From Spirochaeta sp. (GTDB lineage Bacteria > Spirochaetota > Spirochaetia > DSM-27196 > SLAA01), in assembly GCA_020201015.1 (NCBI GenBank), contig JAIVHN010000180.1, forward strand, positions 1-22,738: a DNA stretch of 22,738 bases, given 5' to 3'. The notes under the pieces were generated by a model. The model was not told the origin of the DNA and did not search any database. It saw nothing but the letters and a program-made list of their open reading frames with translations. Positions 1-7,783 of the stretch are shown in pieces; position 1 is the first letter of the stretch, and each line of letters opens with the position of its first letter. Both the position numbers and the translations under genes were made by a program.

Positions 1-40
1 AGTCGTGAGTGTAATTTCCAAAGAAAAAGAAGGTGTTCAT
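1..40 (-). CDS. Start of a GYD-domain-like protein (partial, runs off left edge)
   Basis: Only the first 13 codons are in the window, reading MNTFFFFGNYTHD on the minus strand. The ATG at 40 is preceded by AGGAG at a normal distance, which supports a real start. The N-terminus with its Phe-rich strand followed by Gly-x-Tyr resembles the first beta strand of small GYD-domain proteins, whose function is poorly known. The gene is divergent from the DUF2892 gene at 260. The family call rests on a very short stretch and could be wrong; the start itself is better supported than the name. Confidence 0.45.
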   Translation of the reverse strand, partial: MNTFFFFGNYTHD

Positions 41-202
41 GATGGTCGCTCCTTGCATTGTTTCTGCTGCTGTACTGAGGTTGCCAAATCCGCCACGGTA
101 CTTGCGCACCGCACGACAAGCACAAGCTACCGCTAAACCGAAACAAGAGCAAACGGAATCATCTTGTCCGTCAGGGAGCCTGCGGCCAGTTTACACTTGC
201 CT

Positions 203-230
203 TTTGCAGTATTTGTCTGCATCTTATATA
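203..230 (+). promoter_or_regulatory. Weak candidate promoter for the DUF2892 gene
   Basis: TTTGCA (203-208) and TATATA (225-230) are separated by 16 bases and lie about 30 bases upstream of the ATG at 260. Each hexamer matches the sigma-70 consensus at four of six positions. The rest of the 41-259 intergenic stretch shows no gene that I can support. Confidence 0.25.
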
Positions 231-259
231 GGGTAAGACGAATATAAAAGGAGAAAGAT

Positions 260-466
260 ATGACAAAGAATGTAGGAAAGGTTGATAAAGTAATTCGCAT
301 CATCGCAGGCGTTGCGTTGGTCGCGGTAGGTATAGTCCTGGGTGGTGCCTGGTGGGCGGCTGCAGCGGTTGGAGCGGTACTGCTCTTCACCTCCGCAACA
401 AGTTTCTGTGGGCTCTACACCTTACTGGGCGTGAACACCTGCAAGGTAAAAAACAGCAACTCATAA
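260..466 (+). CDS. DUF2892 / YgaP-like inner-membrane protein
   Basis: This is a 68-residue membrane protein. After a short polar N-terminus (TKNVGKVDKVIRI) come two hydrophobic segments, at about residues 11-30 and 31-50. They are followed by the family hallmark Cys-Gly-Leu-Tyr-x-Leu-Leu-Gly-Val-Asn-Thr-Cys near residues 50-61. The length and the paired cysteines match stand-alone DUF2892 proteins, which also occur as the membrane part of YgaP rhodanese proteins. The biochemical role is unknown; a link to sulfur or redox chemistry is only suggested by the YgaP fusion. The ATG is preceded by GGAG seven bases upstream. It faces the TRAP operon tail-to-tail. Confidence 0.8.
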   Translation: MTKNVGKVDKVIRIIAGVALVAVGIVLGGAWWAAAAVGAVLLFTSATSFCGLYTLLGVNTCKVKNSNS

Positions 467-475
467 GCGTGAGTG

Positions 476-508
476 CCGGGGGTTGGGCCCAAAGTGCCAA
501 GCCCCTGG
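476..508. terminator. Hairpin between convergent genes
   Basis: CCGGGGGTTGG (476-486) pairs with CCAAGCCCCTGG (497-508) with a one-base bulge and one wobble pair, giving about 11 pairs around a 10-base loop. It lies between the ends of the DUF2892 and dctM genes and could stop transcription from both sides. No clear T tract follows on either strand, so intrinsic termination is uncertain. Confidence 0.4.
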
Positions 509-513
509 TCCCG

Positions 514-553
514 CTACCCGACATCGATCCGACATCACCCCTACCCGATATCG
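514..553. repeat. Short imperfect direct repeat
   Basis: CTACCCGACATCG (514-526) recurs as CTACCCGATATCG (541-553), 12 of 13 bases identical, and a partial copy CCGACATC lies between them at 529-536. The repeats fill the gap between the hairpin and the dctM stop codon. I see no assigned role. Confidence 0.35.
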
Positions 554-562
554 CCCCACTGC

Positions 563-1825
563 CTAAATAATGAGCCACGGAAAAAGAATTGGTAGATAGA
601 CAATGAGCAGAAGCACAACAACCAGTCCGAGCATGTACGGCAGTATAGCCCTTGTAATCCTTTCCATAGACAAACCGGTAATAGATGAGGCTACGTAGAG
701 GTTAATTGCCACGGGCGGCGTGATCATCCCTATGGCGAGGCCGACGACAATGATAAGTCCAAAGTGAACGAGGCTCACACCAAGCTGGTTCATGAGCGGC
801 AAAAAGACCGGCGTGAGAATAATAAGTGCCGATGCGGTCTCGATAAAGATTCCTGCCAGCAGTATGAGAACAGTGACCAACAGTAACACGACCGCCGGTT
901 CGGTTGACAGCGAAAGCACCGCCGCTGCAATCTGCCCGGGAATGCCCCAGTTGGCCAACACCCAGCTGAGAGCCGCCGAGGTGGCAATGATGAACATGAT
1001 CACCGACATCGTGGTAACCGAGCGTACCATTACTTGGTAGAGATCTCGCAGTTTCATGTCGCGGTAAATCACCAGTGAGACAAACATGGAGTACACCACC
1101 GCCACCACCGCAGCCTCGGACGGGGTGAAGTAGCCTGAAAAGATACCGCCGAGGATAATGACCGGAGTCATAAGTCCCCAGATTGCATCAACAAAGGTCT
1201 TGAGGATGTTTCTTAAGTTCGGGCTCTTGCCGGTTGGGTAGTTACGTTTTACCGCCTGCACTATTGCAATGCCCACCAAGGCCAGTCCCATGAGCAAGCC
1301 CGGAAAGAAGCCGTTCAGGAAAAGCCGTGCCACCGACTGCTCGGCAATGACGGCGTAAATGATCATGGGTACCGAGGGTGGAATAACCACCCCAATGGTA
1401 CCGGCCGAGGCAATGAGTGATGCGCTTGAGGCTTCATCGTAGCCTTTACGTTTGAGTTCGGGAATGAGCGAGGAACCAACCGCAGCGGTGGTTGCCGCCC
1501 CGGACCCGGAGATCGCGGCAAAGAACATGCCGGCCAGTACCGCCACGACCGAGAGCCCACCCTTGAGAAACCCAAAAATGGAGTCGGCAAACTCAACCAG
1601 TTTCTCAGAGACCTTGCCCTTGGCCAGCAGATCCCCAGCAAGAATAAAAAAGGGCACCGCAATAAGGGCAAAGCTGTCTGTCCCGGCAAACATGCGTTGG
1701 GAAACCATGAGCAGGTTAATCTCGCCCAACCAGAGGGCAATCATTGAGGTAATACCAATGGTTATTGCTACCGGTATGCCTAAAAGCATGAAGAGCAGAA
1801 ACGACAGGAGAATGAGCAGGCCCAT
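563..1825 (-). CDS. dctM: TRAP transporter large membrane subunit
   Basis: DctM forms the ion-coupled transport channel of a tripartite ATP-independent periplasmic (TRAP) system in the inner membrane. The 420-residue protein is strongly hydrophobic throughout, with about a dozen membrane segments, and has the usual DctM length. Family motifs are visible: ISGSGAATTAAVG near residues 105-117, GVVIPPSVP near 145-153, and GMITPPVAINLY toward the C-terminus. It is the last gene of the dctP-dctQ-dctM operon; its ATG follows the dctQ stop codon by four bases, with a purine-rich GGGGAGGGG ribosome site overlapping the end of dctQ. Substrate cannot be read from this subunit. Confidence 0.95.
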   Translation of the reverse strand: MGLLILLSFLLFMLLGIPVAITIGITSMIALWLGEINLLMVSQRMFAGTDSFALIAVPFFILAGDLLAKGKVSEKLVEFADSIFGFLKGGLSVVAVLAGMFFAAISGSGAATTAAVGSSLIPELKRKGYDEASSASLIASAGTIGVVIPPSVPMIIYAVIAEQSVARLFLNGFFPGLLMGLALVGIAIVQAVKRNYPTGKSPNLRNILKTFVDAIWGLMTPVIILGGIFSGYFTPSEAAVVAVVYSMFVSLVIYRDMKLRDLYQVMVRSVTTMSVIMFIIATSAALSWVLANWGIPGQIAAAVLSLSTEPAVVLLLVTVLILLAGIFIETASALIILTPVFLPLMNQLGVSLVHFGLIIVVGLAIGMITPPVAINLYVASSITGLSMERITRAILPYMLGLVVVLLLIVYLPILFPWLII

Positions 1826-1829
1826 CTGC

Positions 1830-2342
1830 TTACCCCTCCCCTACCGCAGCTGGTCTGCCAAACAGCAGTTGTACTAACTGATTCAGACAATGCAGCCCCA
1901 TAACGGCCAAGGAGATGGGCATGACCATATAGACCCACCGCATGGGCAGGCGAAGTGCGGCAGATAGCTGCCTGCTTTGCAGCGAGATGTAGTTCACCGT
2001 GGTCTGCAGCAGCAGGATAAAAAAGGCTAAGGCAATGAGCAGCGCGGCTACACGCACCGCCCGGCGCAGACGCAGCGGCACGGCATCAACGACAAAGGTC
2101 ACGGCAATATGCATGCCGCGCCGGTACGCGAGCGTGGCCCCGAGAAAGGTTGCCCAGACGAGCAGGAACCGTGACACTTCCTCGGTCCAGGGTAAGGCCC
2201 TGAAGAACACTCGGAAAATAATCTGCATGCTGGTGGCAACTATCATTCCCACAAGCGCCGTCACGGCAAGCCGTTCCATAACCGCATCCAGTCCGGCGCA
2301 GAAATGGTCAAGCAACCTTACAAACCGGGGCCCCTGCTGCAT
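1830..2342 (-). CDS. dctQ: TRAP transporter small membrane subunit
   Basis: DctQ is the four-helix membrane partner of DctM and is required for TRAP transport. The 170-residue protein has hydrophobic segments near residues 25-46, 59-75, 95-112 and 133-150. The conserved Trp-Thr-Glu-Glu-Val-Ser-Arg motif near residues 52-58 and the following Arg-Arg-Gly-x-His (about 74-78) are typical of the family. It lies four bases upstream of dctM and four bases downstream of dctP, so the three subunits are almost certainly cotranscribed. Confidence 0.93.
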   Translation of the reverse strand: MQQGPRFVRLLDHFCAGLDAVMERLAVTALVGMIVATSMQIIFRVFFRALPWTEEVSRFLLVWATFLGATLAYRRGMHIAVTFVVDAVPLRLRRAVRVAALLIALAFFILLLQTTVNYISLQSRQLSAALRLPMRWVYMVMPISLAVMGLHCLNQLVQLLFGRPAAVGEG

Positions 2343-2346
2343 AGTC

Positions 2347-3357
2347 TTATCTCAGCTCGGCCTGAATACGGTCGAGATACTCACCAAACTCGGCACCATA
2401 TTGCGTATAGACACCTTCAATTTGATTCTGGAATGCGGCTACATCAGGATTCTCGATGACCTGCATGCCGTTGGCTTTCAGCGCTTCAAGCTGTTCGGCT
2501 GCCATGTCGGCGTTCCACTGTCGCTCGTACTCGGCGGCTTCTTGTGCGGACTCAGTGAGAATTTGCTGCACATCGGCTGGCATTCGGTTCCAGAGCCCCA
2601 GACCCATAACAATAAGTGCCGGTGAGTAGGTGTGCCGAGTCAACGAGAGGTACTGCTGCGGTTCGTAGAGGCGGAAGGAGTAAATGACGTTGATCGGGTT
2701 TTCCTGTCCGTCAATAGTACCCTGCTGAAGCGCGGTGAGCGTTTCGGTCCAGGCCATGGGCACGGTGTTGGCGCCAAGTGCCTGAAAGGTGTCAACGTAC
2801 ACCGGATTCTCCATAACTCGGATACGAAGCCCTTCAATATCGGCCGGTGTCTGCACCGGACGTACAGAGTTGGTGAGATTGCGGAACCCGCGCTCGGCAT
2901 AGGCCAGGCCCTTGAGGTTTACCGTCTCAAGCTCGCGCAACAACTCCTGTCCAATAGGGCCGTCAAGGATCTGGTAAGCCTCTTCGGGAGTAGCAAATAA
3001 GAACGGCAACTCAAAGACCGCAATCTCAGGCAAGAAACCGCTGATGGGACCGTTCGTGATAACGCCCATGTCTACCGTTCCAAGTTGCATGCTTTCAAGC
3101 AGCGTGCGTTCATCACCAAGCTGAGCATTGGGAAAGATATTGATGGTGAGCTTTCCGTCTGTGCGGCTTTCCACAAGCTCTTTGAACTTCTCGGCCGCCA
3201 CGTGAAAGCCGTCCTGCTCGTTAACTACATGCGCCAGTCGTACCGTCATGGGACTCATGGTCTCCAGGGATTCCGAGGCGCCCTCCGCCTGTCCGCCTGC
3301 AAATGCAAAAGATGCCATCATGGCAATACCGAAAAAAGTAGCAAGAATTTTTTTCAT
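2347..3357 (-). CDS. dctP: TRAP periplasmic solute-binding protein
   Basis: DctP captures the solute in the periplasm and delivers it to DctQM. The 336-residue protein starts with a signal peptide (Lys-Lys, then a hydrophobic stretch to Ala-Phe-Ala at residues 18-20) and continues Gly-Gly-Gln-Ala-Glu, a mature N-terminus often seen in spirochaete binding proteins. The mature part has the DctP fold: a conserved Arg near position 180 (LRIRVMENP), which in the family binds the substrate carboxylate, and QENPINVIYS near 218-227. This favours an organic acid such as a C4-dicarboxylate or sugar acid, but the exact ligand is unknown. The ATG is preceded by GGAGG. First gene of the operon, divergent from a TetR regulator. 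Confidence 0.95.
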   Translation of the reverse strand: MKKILATFFGIAMMASFAFAGGQAEGASESLETMSPMTVRLAHVVNEQDGFHVAAEKFKELVESRTDGKLTINIFPNAQLGDERTLLESMQLGTVDMGVITNGPISGFLPEIAVFELPFLFATPEEAYQILDGPIGQELLRELETVNLKGLAYAERGFRNLTNSVRPVQTPADIEGLRIRVMENPVYVDTFQALGANTVPMAWTETLTALQQGTIDGQENPINVIYSFRLYEPQQYLSLTRHTYSPALIVMGLGLWNRMPADVQQILTESAQEAAEYERQWNADMAAEQLEALKANGMQVIENPDVAAFQNQIEGVYTQYGAEFGEYLDRIQAELR

Positions 3358-3424
3358 ACCTGTCCTCCGTGTACGTCTACTTAGTTTTTACGTCACCTGT
3401 GTAAATTAAAATGAAAGGATCTTC

Positions 3425-3454
3425 AGTAAAACGGAAAAGGGTGAACTGGGTCAA
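3425..3454 (-). promoter_or_regulatory. Candidate promoter of the dctPQM operon
   Basis: Read on the minus strand, TTGACC (3449-3454) and TTTACT (3425-3430) are 18 bases apart, five and four matches to the sigma-70 hexamers. Transcription would start about 60 bases before the dctP ATG. It lies within the 193-base gap shared with the divergent tetR gene. Confidence 0.35.
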
Positions 3455-3515
3455 GTGCCGGAGCACGACACAACGGTGTTGCCCCCGCCAGCGAGACCGC
3501 CTGCTACAGAGACAC

Positions 3516-3544
3516 TTGACAGTTTGTATACCGATCGGTATATT
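3516..3544 (+). promoter_or_regulatory. Near-consensus promoter of the TetR gene
   Basis: TTGACA (3516-3521) is a perfect -35 box, followed by exactly 17 bases and TATATT (3539-3544). The predicted start of transcription, about seven bases past the -10 box, falls on or next to the ATG at 3551, so the message would have no leader. No Shine-Dalgarno sequence precedes the ATG. Confidence 0.7.
3527..3542. promoter_or_regulatory. Perfect 16-bp palindrome, probable TetR operator
   Basis: TATACCGATCGGTATA is a perfect palindrome that covers the promoter spacer and the first four bases of the -10 box of the regulator gene. A dimeric TetR-family protein bound here would block RNA polymerase, which is the usual autorepression layout. 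It is about 170 bases from the dctP start, so control of the TRAP operon is possible but less direct. Confidence 0.7.
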
Positions 3545-3550
3545 ACAGAT

Positions 3551-4126
3551 ATGCGGGAGCAACACAACAAACATCTAATCCTTGAGAGCGCACTTGCCTT
3601 GTTTACCGACCACGGCTACGACGCGGTTGGAGTCCAGGCGCTGTGTCAGGATTCTGGGATAACCAAACCGACACTGTACCACTACTTCGGCAGTAAGCAA
3701 GGAGTGTTGCAGGCGCTGGTATCCACCTACACCGACATCTTTCTCCGCGAACTCAGCGAGCCGTTACAGTACGCGGGCGACCTGCCGCAGAGCTTGGAAC
3801 GGATCAGCGCCAGCCTGTTGTCGTTAACACACCGCTATCCGGAGGCGCTACGGCTCTTCCTTACGGTGCAGCACGCCCCTAAGAGCAGTGAAAGCCGCCG
3901 CGCGGCCGGAGAGTTTTTTGGCAAACTACGTGCACGCTTGCGCGAGTTGTTTGCAGCGGCGGCTATGGACCACGGCAACATGCGTGGCCGCGAGGATGCC
4001 TACGCTGTTTCGTTCCTGGCGACATTGCTTGGATACATCGACCTGGTGCTTGAGGGGCTTATTGAAGAAAGCCCGGATCTGGCACACCGCATTATGCATC
4101 AGTTCTCACACGGCATTTATTCGTAG
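3551..4126 (+). CDS. TetR/AcrR-family transcriptional regulator
   Basis: From the ATG at 3551 the protein is 191 residues, the normal size for the family. An N-terminal helix-turn-helix occupies about residues 5-52 (LESALALFTDHGYDAVGVQ, then SGITKPTLYHYFGSKQGVLQAL), with the classic TLYHYFGSK recognition-helix end. The C-terminal ligand and dimer domain is helical and not diagnostic. A longer GTG start at 3455 is open, but it would place the promoter and the palindromic operator inside the coding region, so the ATG is preferred. It probably represses itself, and may control the divergent TRAP operon or the GH13 gene 50 bases downstream. The ligand is unknown. Confidence 0.9.
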   Translation: MREQHNKHLILESALALFTDHGYDAVGVQALCQDSGITKPTLYHYFGSKQGVLQALVSTYTDIFLRELSEPLQYAGDLPQSLERISASLLSLTHRYPEALRLFLTVQHAPKSSESRRAAGEFFGKLRARLRELFAAAAMDHGNMRGREDAYAVSFLATLLGYIDLVLEGLIEESPDLAHRIMHQFSHGIYS

Positions 4127-4176
4127 AGATACATATTCGTAAAAGACAGGTTCACGAAGAACCATAGGAGACACAC

Positions 4177-5573
4177 ATGAACAATGAGAACAATCCCCGG
4201 CCCGACGCCTGGTTTGAAAACGCGTTTTTTTACCACATCTATCCATTAGGCTTCTGTCAGGCTCCCGAGTACAATACCACCGAGGCCGCAGGCTCACGTC
4301 TGGGCCCCCTGCACGAAGTCATTCCGCACCTTCACGAGTTGGGCTGCAACGCGGTCTACCTCGGTCCGGTTTTCGCCTCTCACAATCATGGCTACGACAC
4401 CTCCGACTATTACCATATCGATGCACGCCTCGGTAGCAACGAGCAGTTTCGCGACCTGGTGGGGGCGTTCCATGCTGCCGAGATACGTCTGGTGCTTGAC
4501 GGGGTGTTTAACCATGTCGGTCGACAGTTTTGGGCTTTCCGCGACCTGCAGGAGAATGGTGAGGCATCTGCCTACCGCGACTGGTTTAAAGGGGTCGATT
4601 TCTCCAAGCAGAGCCCCTACGGCGACGCCTTTAGCTACACCGCGTGGGAGGGCCACTTTGAGCTGGTGTCGCTAAACCACCAAAACCCGGAGCTGCGTCG
4701 TCACCTGCTGGGCGCGGTCGACTGGATGATAGACGAACTCGGCATTGACGGTCTGCGCCTTGATGTAGCGTACCTACTCCCCAAGGATTTTCTCCGCGAA
4801 CTCCGTAGCCACACTCGAGCCAAACGTAACGACTTCTACCTGCTGGGCGAGGTGATACATGGCGACTACAGCGAGTATCTGGGGCCGGAACTGCTGGACT
4901 CAGTGACCAACTACGAATGCTACAAAGGCCTTTGGAGCTCACTCAACGACGGCAACTATCACGAGATCGTTCACTCAATTGGACGCCAGTTCGGAGACGG
5001 TACGGCGCCGGCGGGCCAGAGCAGTGCCGGGAACGGGCACTGGAGCGGCATCTCCCAAGGTCACCACCTGTACAACTTCGTGGATAATCACGATGTCGAC
5101 CGCGCAGCATCTATTCTGGCTGACGAGAACTATCTGAACCCGCTGTATGGTCTGCTTATGACAATGCCGGGCGTCCCGTCAATGTACTACGGAAGCGAGT
5201 ACGGTATAGAGGGCTCGATAAAGGCTGGAGGAGATGCGGCGCTACGCCCGGCTTGGAACGAAGTTGTGCGGCAGCCGCCTTCATCCGCGAGCTCGCAGAG
5301 GCCCGCGCCGCGTCACCTGCATTACGCTACGGATCCTACCGCACAGTTGTGGTTGCTCAGCGACAGGTAGCGTTCCTGCGTGAGGCCCCGGACGAAACAG
5401 TGTTGGTGGCGCTCAACTCCACCTCGGAAGCAGTGCAGCTCCCGCTCAAGGGCCTTCCGGGTCGGAGCATGACCAGCCTTCTCCACGACGCCGGCAAGAT
5501 AGCCATAGCCGACGGCGCGGCAAAGCTGGACCTACCCGCCTACGGAACAGCGGTGCTGCACGTTCTTAGATGA
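4177..5573 (+). pseudogene. GH13 alpha-amylase-family hydrolase with a frameshift
   Basis: The first 360 residues form a GH13 catalytic barrel similar to cyclomaltodextrinase/neopullulanase-type enzymes acting on alpha-glucans. Visible motifs are DGVFNH (108-113), GLRLD with the nucleophile Asp196, LLGE with acid/base Glu225, and FVDNHD ending at Asp306. At about 5252, after Leu-Arg-Pro-Ala, the reading frame shifts. The original frame ends at 5370, while homologous C-terminal sequence (FIRELAEAR, then the beta-sandwich ending at 5573) continues in another frame. One missing base would restore a protein of about 465 residues. The ATG has AGGAG upstream and no signal peptide, so the enzyme would be cytoplasmic. 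The break may be a mutation or a sequencing error; all catalytic residues precede it. Confidence 0.85.
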
Positions 5574-5610
5574 TAGGGCGTTCGACTCTGAGACCTCATG
5601 CGTATACGTT

Positions 5611-6738
5611 TCAAATACCTACCCCGTCAATGACATCGCCAAGGGGCGTGTAGGTCATGTCAAAAGCCTCGGCCACCCCTTGATACGTCAGTTTACCGTC
5701 GTAGGTATTGATACCGCGTGCGGTCGCGTTGTTCTTACGAACCGCCTCTTCAAGCCCTAGTTTGGCAATCTGCAGACCGTACGGCAGGGTCGAGGTCGTG
5801 AGCGCCTGGGTTGAGGTGCGGGAAACGCCTCCCGGCATGTTTGCCACGCAGTAGTGAACTACTCCGTCAACGGTGAAGACCGGATCGTCATGGGTCGTTG
5901 CCCGGGTCGTCTCTATGCAGCCACCCTGGTCAACGGCAACATCAACAATCACCGACCCCTTCTTCATTCGCTTGAGGTCCTCGCGTTTAATAAGGTGCGG
6001 AGCCTTGGCACCATGGATTAGAACCGCGCCGACAATCAAGTCGCTGTTGATGAGCACGTGATCCAAATGCGCGGCATTGGAATACAGGAGATGCACGCGG
6101 CCAGAGAAAATGTCGTCCAGGTAGTTGAGTCGCTCAATGTCGATATCTAAAATGGTCACATCGGCACCAAGACCAACAGCCATCTTGGCAGCGTGGGTAC
6201 CGACAACCCCTCCGCCCAGAATCGCAACTCGACCCTTTTCGACACTCGGCACACCACCAAGAAGAACTCCGCGGCCGCCCTGGGGACGCTCGAGAAAGCG
6301 AGCCCCTTCCTGAATGCTCATTCGCCCGGCAATCTCACTCATAGGCCGCAGAAGCGGTAATGAGTGATTATCAGGTTCCACCGTCTCGTACGCGACCCCT
6401 TTGACCTTGCGCTCAAGCAGTTGTCGGGTAAGCTCCTCCTCGGCGGCAAGGTGTAGATACGTGTACAGGATCTGTCCGGCCTGCATAAGCGGGAATTCCT
6501 GCTCTTGCGGCTCTTTCACCTTGATCAGCATTTCGCTCTTCTGCCAAATTTCCTCGGCCGTACTGCAGACCTCGGCTCCTGCCTCCAGGTACTCGTCATC
6601 TTCGTAGCCAGCATCTATGCCACTTTCTTTCTGAACACGAACGCTGTGACCTGCTCTTACATATGCCCGGACACAGTTCGGCGTAAGCCCGACACGGTAT
6701 TCGTGCCGTTTGATTTCCTTAACGGACCCAATTATCAT
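5611..6738 (-). CDS. ald: Alanine dehydrogenase
   Basis: Ald catalyses NAD-dependent, reversible conversion of L-alanine to pyruvate and ammonium. The 375-residue protein has the family's usual length. Key residues line up: Arg15 and Lys74 (pyruvate binding), catalytic His96 in YTYLHLA, the Rossmann motif GGGVVG (175-180), and catalytic Asp270 in DVAVDQGG. The ATG at 6738 is chosen because GAGGAGG lies just upstream; an ATG eight codons earlier has no such site. It converges on the GH13 gene with no clear terminator in the 37-base gap. A 27-bp inverted repeat sits in its leader and may regulate it. In a ureide-degrading cell it could help to dispose of ammonium, but that is inference. Confidence 0.95.
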   Translation of the reverse strand: MIIGSVKEIKRHEYRVGLTPNCVRAYVRAGHSVRVQKESGIDAGYEDDEYLEAGAEVCSTAEEIWQKSEMLIKVKEPQEQEFPLMQAGQILYTYLHLAAEEELTRQLLERKVKGVAYETVEPDNHSLPLLRPMSEIAGRMSIQEGARFLERPQGGRGVLLGGVPSVEKGRVAILGGGVVGTHAAKMAVGLGADVTILDIDIERLNYLDDIFSGRVHLLYSNAAHLDHVLINSDLIVGAVLIHGAKAPHLIKREDLKRMKKGSVIVDVAVDQGGCIETTRATTHDDPVFTVDGVVHYCVANMPGGVSRTSTQALTTSTLPYGLQIAKLGLEEAVRKNNATARGINTYDGKLTYQGVAEAFDMTYTPLGDVIDGVGI

Positions 6739-6758
6739 GATTAAGCCTCCTCGGAATA

Positions 6759-6785
6759 CCATGAGATACTTCTAGAGTCTCATGG
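6759..6785. promoter_or_regulatory. Inverted repeat in the ald leader, possible operator
   Basis: CCATGAGA (6759-6766) and TCTCATGG (6778-6785) are perfect 8-bp arms; extended 12-base arms match at 10 positions around a 3-base centre. The element lies about 20 bases upstream of the ald start, beside its ribosome site. It could be a repressor or activator operator, or an RNA hairpin in the leader. Confidence 0.4.
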
Positions 6786-6851
6786 AGATTGCTATCCGTC
6801 AAAGATCTTTTCTTGTTTCGTGTGTGTTTTTTCCGACGAGCTTCGAAAAGC

Positions 6852-6880
6852 AAAGGCGCGCTCGGAAGAGCGCGCCTTTT
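6852..6880. terminator. Strong hairpin terminator after the methyltransferase gene
   Basis: AAAGGCGCGCTC (6852-6863), loop GGAA, and GAGCGCGCCTTT (6868-6879) form a perfect 12-bp stem, with T-rich sequence on both strands. It lies just past the stop codon of the minus-strand methyltransferase gene and separates it from ald. Confidence 0.85.
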
Positions 6881-6902
6881 GTGTATCACGGCACGTGATC
6901 GA

Positions 6903-7541
6903 TCACAGCACGCGATAGCTGCACATTTTGCAGGTTGTCCCTTCGTTCTTGAGGTAGTCGGTGTCGTACATGCTGAGTAGCTCCCAGGCGTCACGGTGCT
7001 CAAGCTCCACCATCCGGCGTCGGTAGCCGTAGTCTTTGTAGGCGCCCTCACGAATAGTGAAACAGATCACCCCACCGGGCCGGGTTACCCGCACCAGTTC
7101 ATCAAAAGCGTCGGCATTAACATGTCCATAGGTAAAGGTGCCGGTGCACACCACCGCGTCGTAGGTGTTGTCGGCAAGATCCAGTGGCTTGCTCATGTCC
7201 GCCTGAATGTGTTTCCGGTAAATGCCTTTCTTCTCGGATTCCTCAAGCATTTCGCGCGAGTAGTCGAGTGCGTCCATAGTAGTATAGCCAAGCTTCTTAA
7301 GCTCCTCACCCACCAGGCCGGTGCCGCTGCCTGCATCTAGAATAACTGCATCGGTCTGATTTCCAAGGGCACGATCAAGCGCGCGGGCCGAGGCAATGTG
7401 TGCAACGTAGCCAAAAGCGCCCACAACATCGTTGTCGTAATCACCGGCCCAGGACTTGTAGGCATCCATCAGTTCATCGTGATTCTCGGCCGTATACACC
7501 TTGTCGAGTGTCTCGTTGTTACTAATCTGGTTTTTATCCAT
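6903..7541 (-). CDS. Class I SAM-dependent methyltransferase (METTL27/WBSCR27-like)
   Basis: The 212-residue protein has a Rossmann methyltransferase core: motif I ILDAGSGTG (67-75), an acidic residue after strand 2 (Asp93 in ALDYS), Asp115 in IQADM, and motif IV YDAVVCTGTF. The N-terminal segment, with Tyr-x-x-Trp-Ala-x-x-Tyr-Asp-x-Asp followed by GAFGY, resembles METTL27-type proteins, whose substrate is not established. The ATG at 7541 is chosen because GGAGG lies upstream; the open frame extends a further 41 codons without a ribosome site. A strong terminator follows. Upstream it abuts the truncated vapC, and the loss of vapC's end may be linked to that junction. Methyl acceptor unknown. 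Confidence 0.85.
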   Translation of the reverse strand: MDKNQISNNETLDKVYTAENHDELMDAYKSWAGDYDNDVVGAFGYVAHIASARALDRALGNQTDAVILDAGSGTGLVGEELKKLGYTTMDALDYSREMLEESEKKGIYRKHIQADMSKPLDLADNTYDAVVCTGTFTYGHVNADAFDELVRVTRPGGVICFTIREGAYKDYGYRRRMVELEHRDAWELLSMYDTDYLKNEGTTCKMCSYRVL

Positions 7542-7606
7542 TTTTTTCCTCCGGTTGTGTCTACAAAAAAATACAGTCTTAAGGCTAAAGGCTCCCCGGG
7601 AAAGGG

Positions 7607-7783
7607 TCAAGGCGCGTGCATCGTCACGATTTGTGGCGCATCGCTGCCGGCGAGCGTACCGCATGCGAGTTCACCGATGACAAACGGATGAGTTGAGATG
7701 CTACCTTTGACGAGCGCTCTCTCCAAAAAGGGAATGGAGCAGCGGAAGTGATCCGCCCATACGGATGTGTCAACGAGAATCAT
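7607..7783 (-). pseudogene. vapC: Truncated VapC-type PIN toxin
   Basis: The frame beginning MILVDTSVWADHFR encodes the first half of a PIN-domain ribonuclease: Asp5 in VDTSVW and the Glu of FVIGELACG. It stops after 58 residues, while VapC toxins are about 130. The second half, which supplies the remaining metal-binding acids, is absent; the DNA beyond runs straight into the methyltransferase leader. The start codon lies inside the end of vapB (14-base overlap), the normal translational coupling of a TA pair. The toxin is therefore almost certainly inactive as encoded. Confidence 0.85.

Noticed and set aside
33..236. 67-residue plus-strand reading frame near the left edge
   Set aside because: It overlaps the divergent minus-strand start at 40, has no recognisable domain and no good ribosome site.
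3455..3550. GTG start extending the TetR protein by 32 residues
   Set aside because: It would put a near-consensus promoter and a perfect palindromic operator inside the coding region, and the extension has no family similarity.
5245..5260. Programmed ribosomal frameshift in the GH13 gene
   Set aside because: No slippery heptamer or stimulating structure is visible, and such control is not known for this family.
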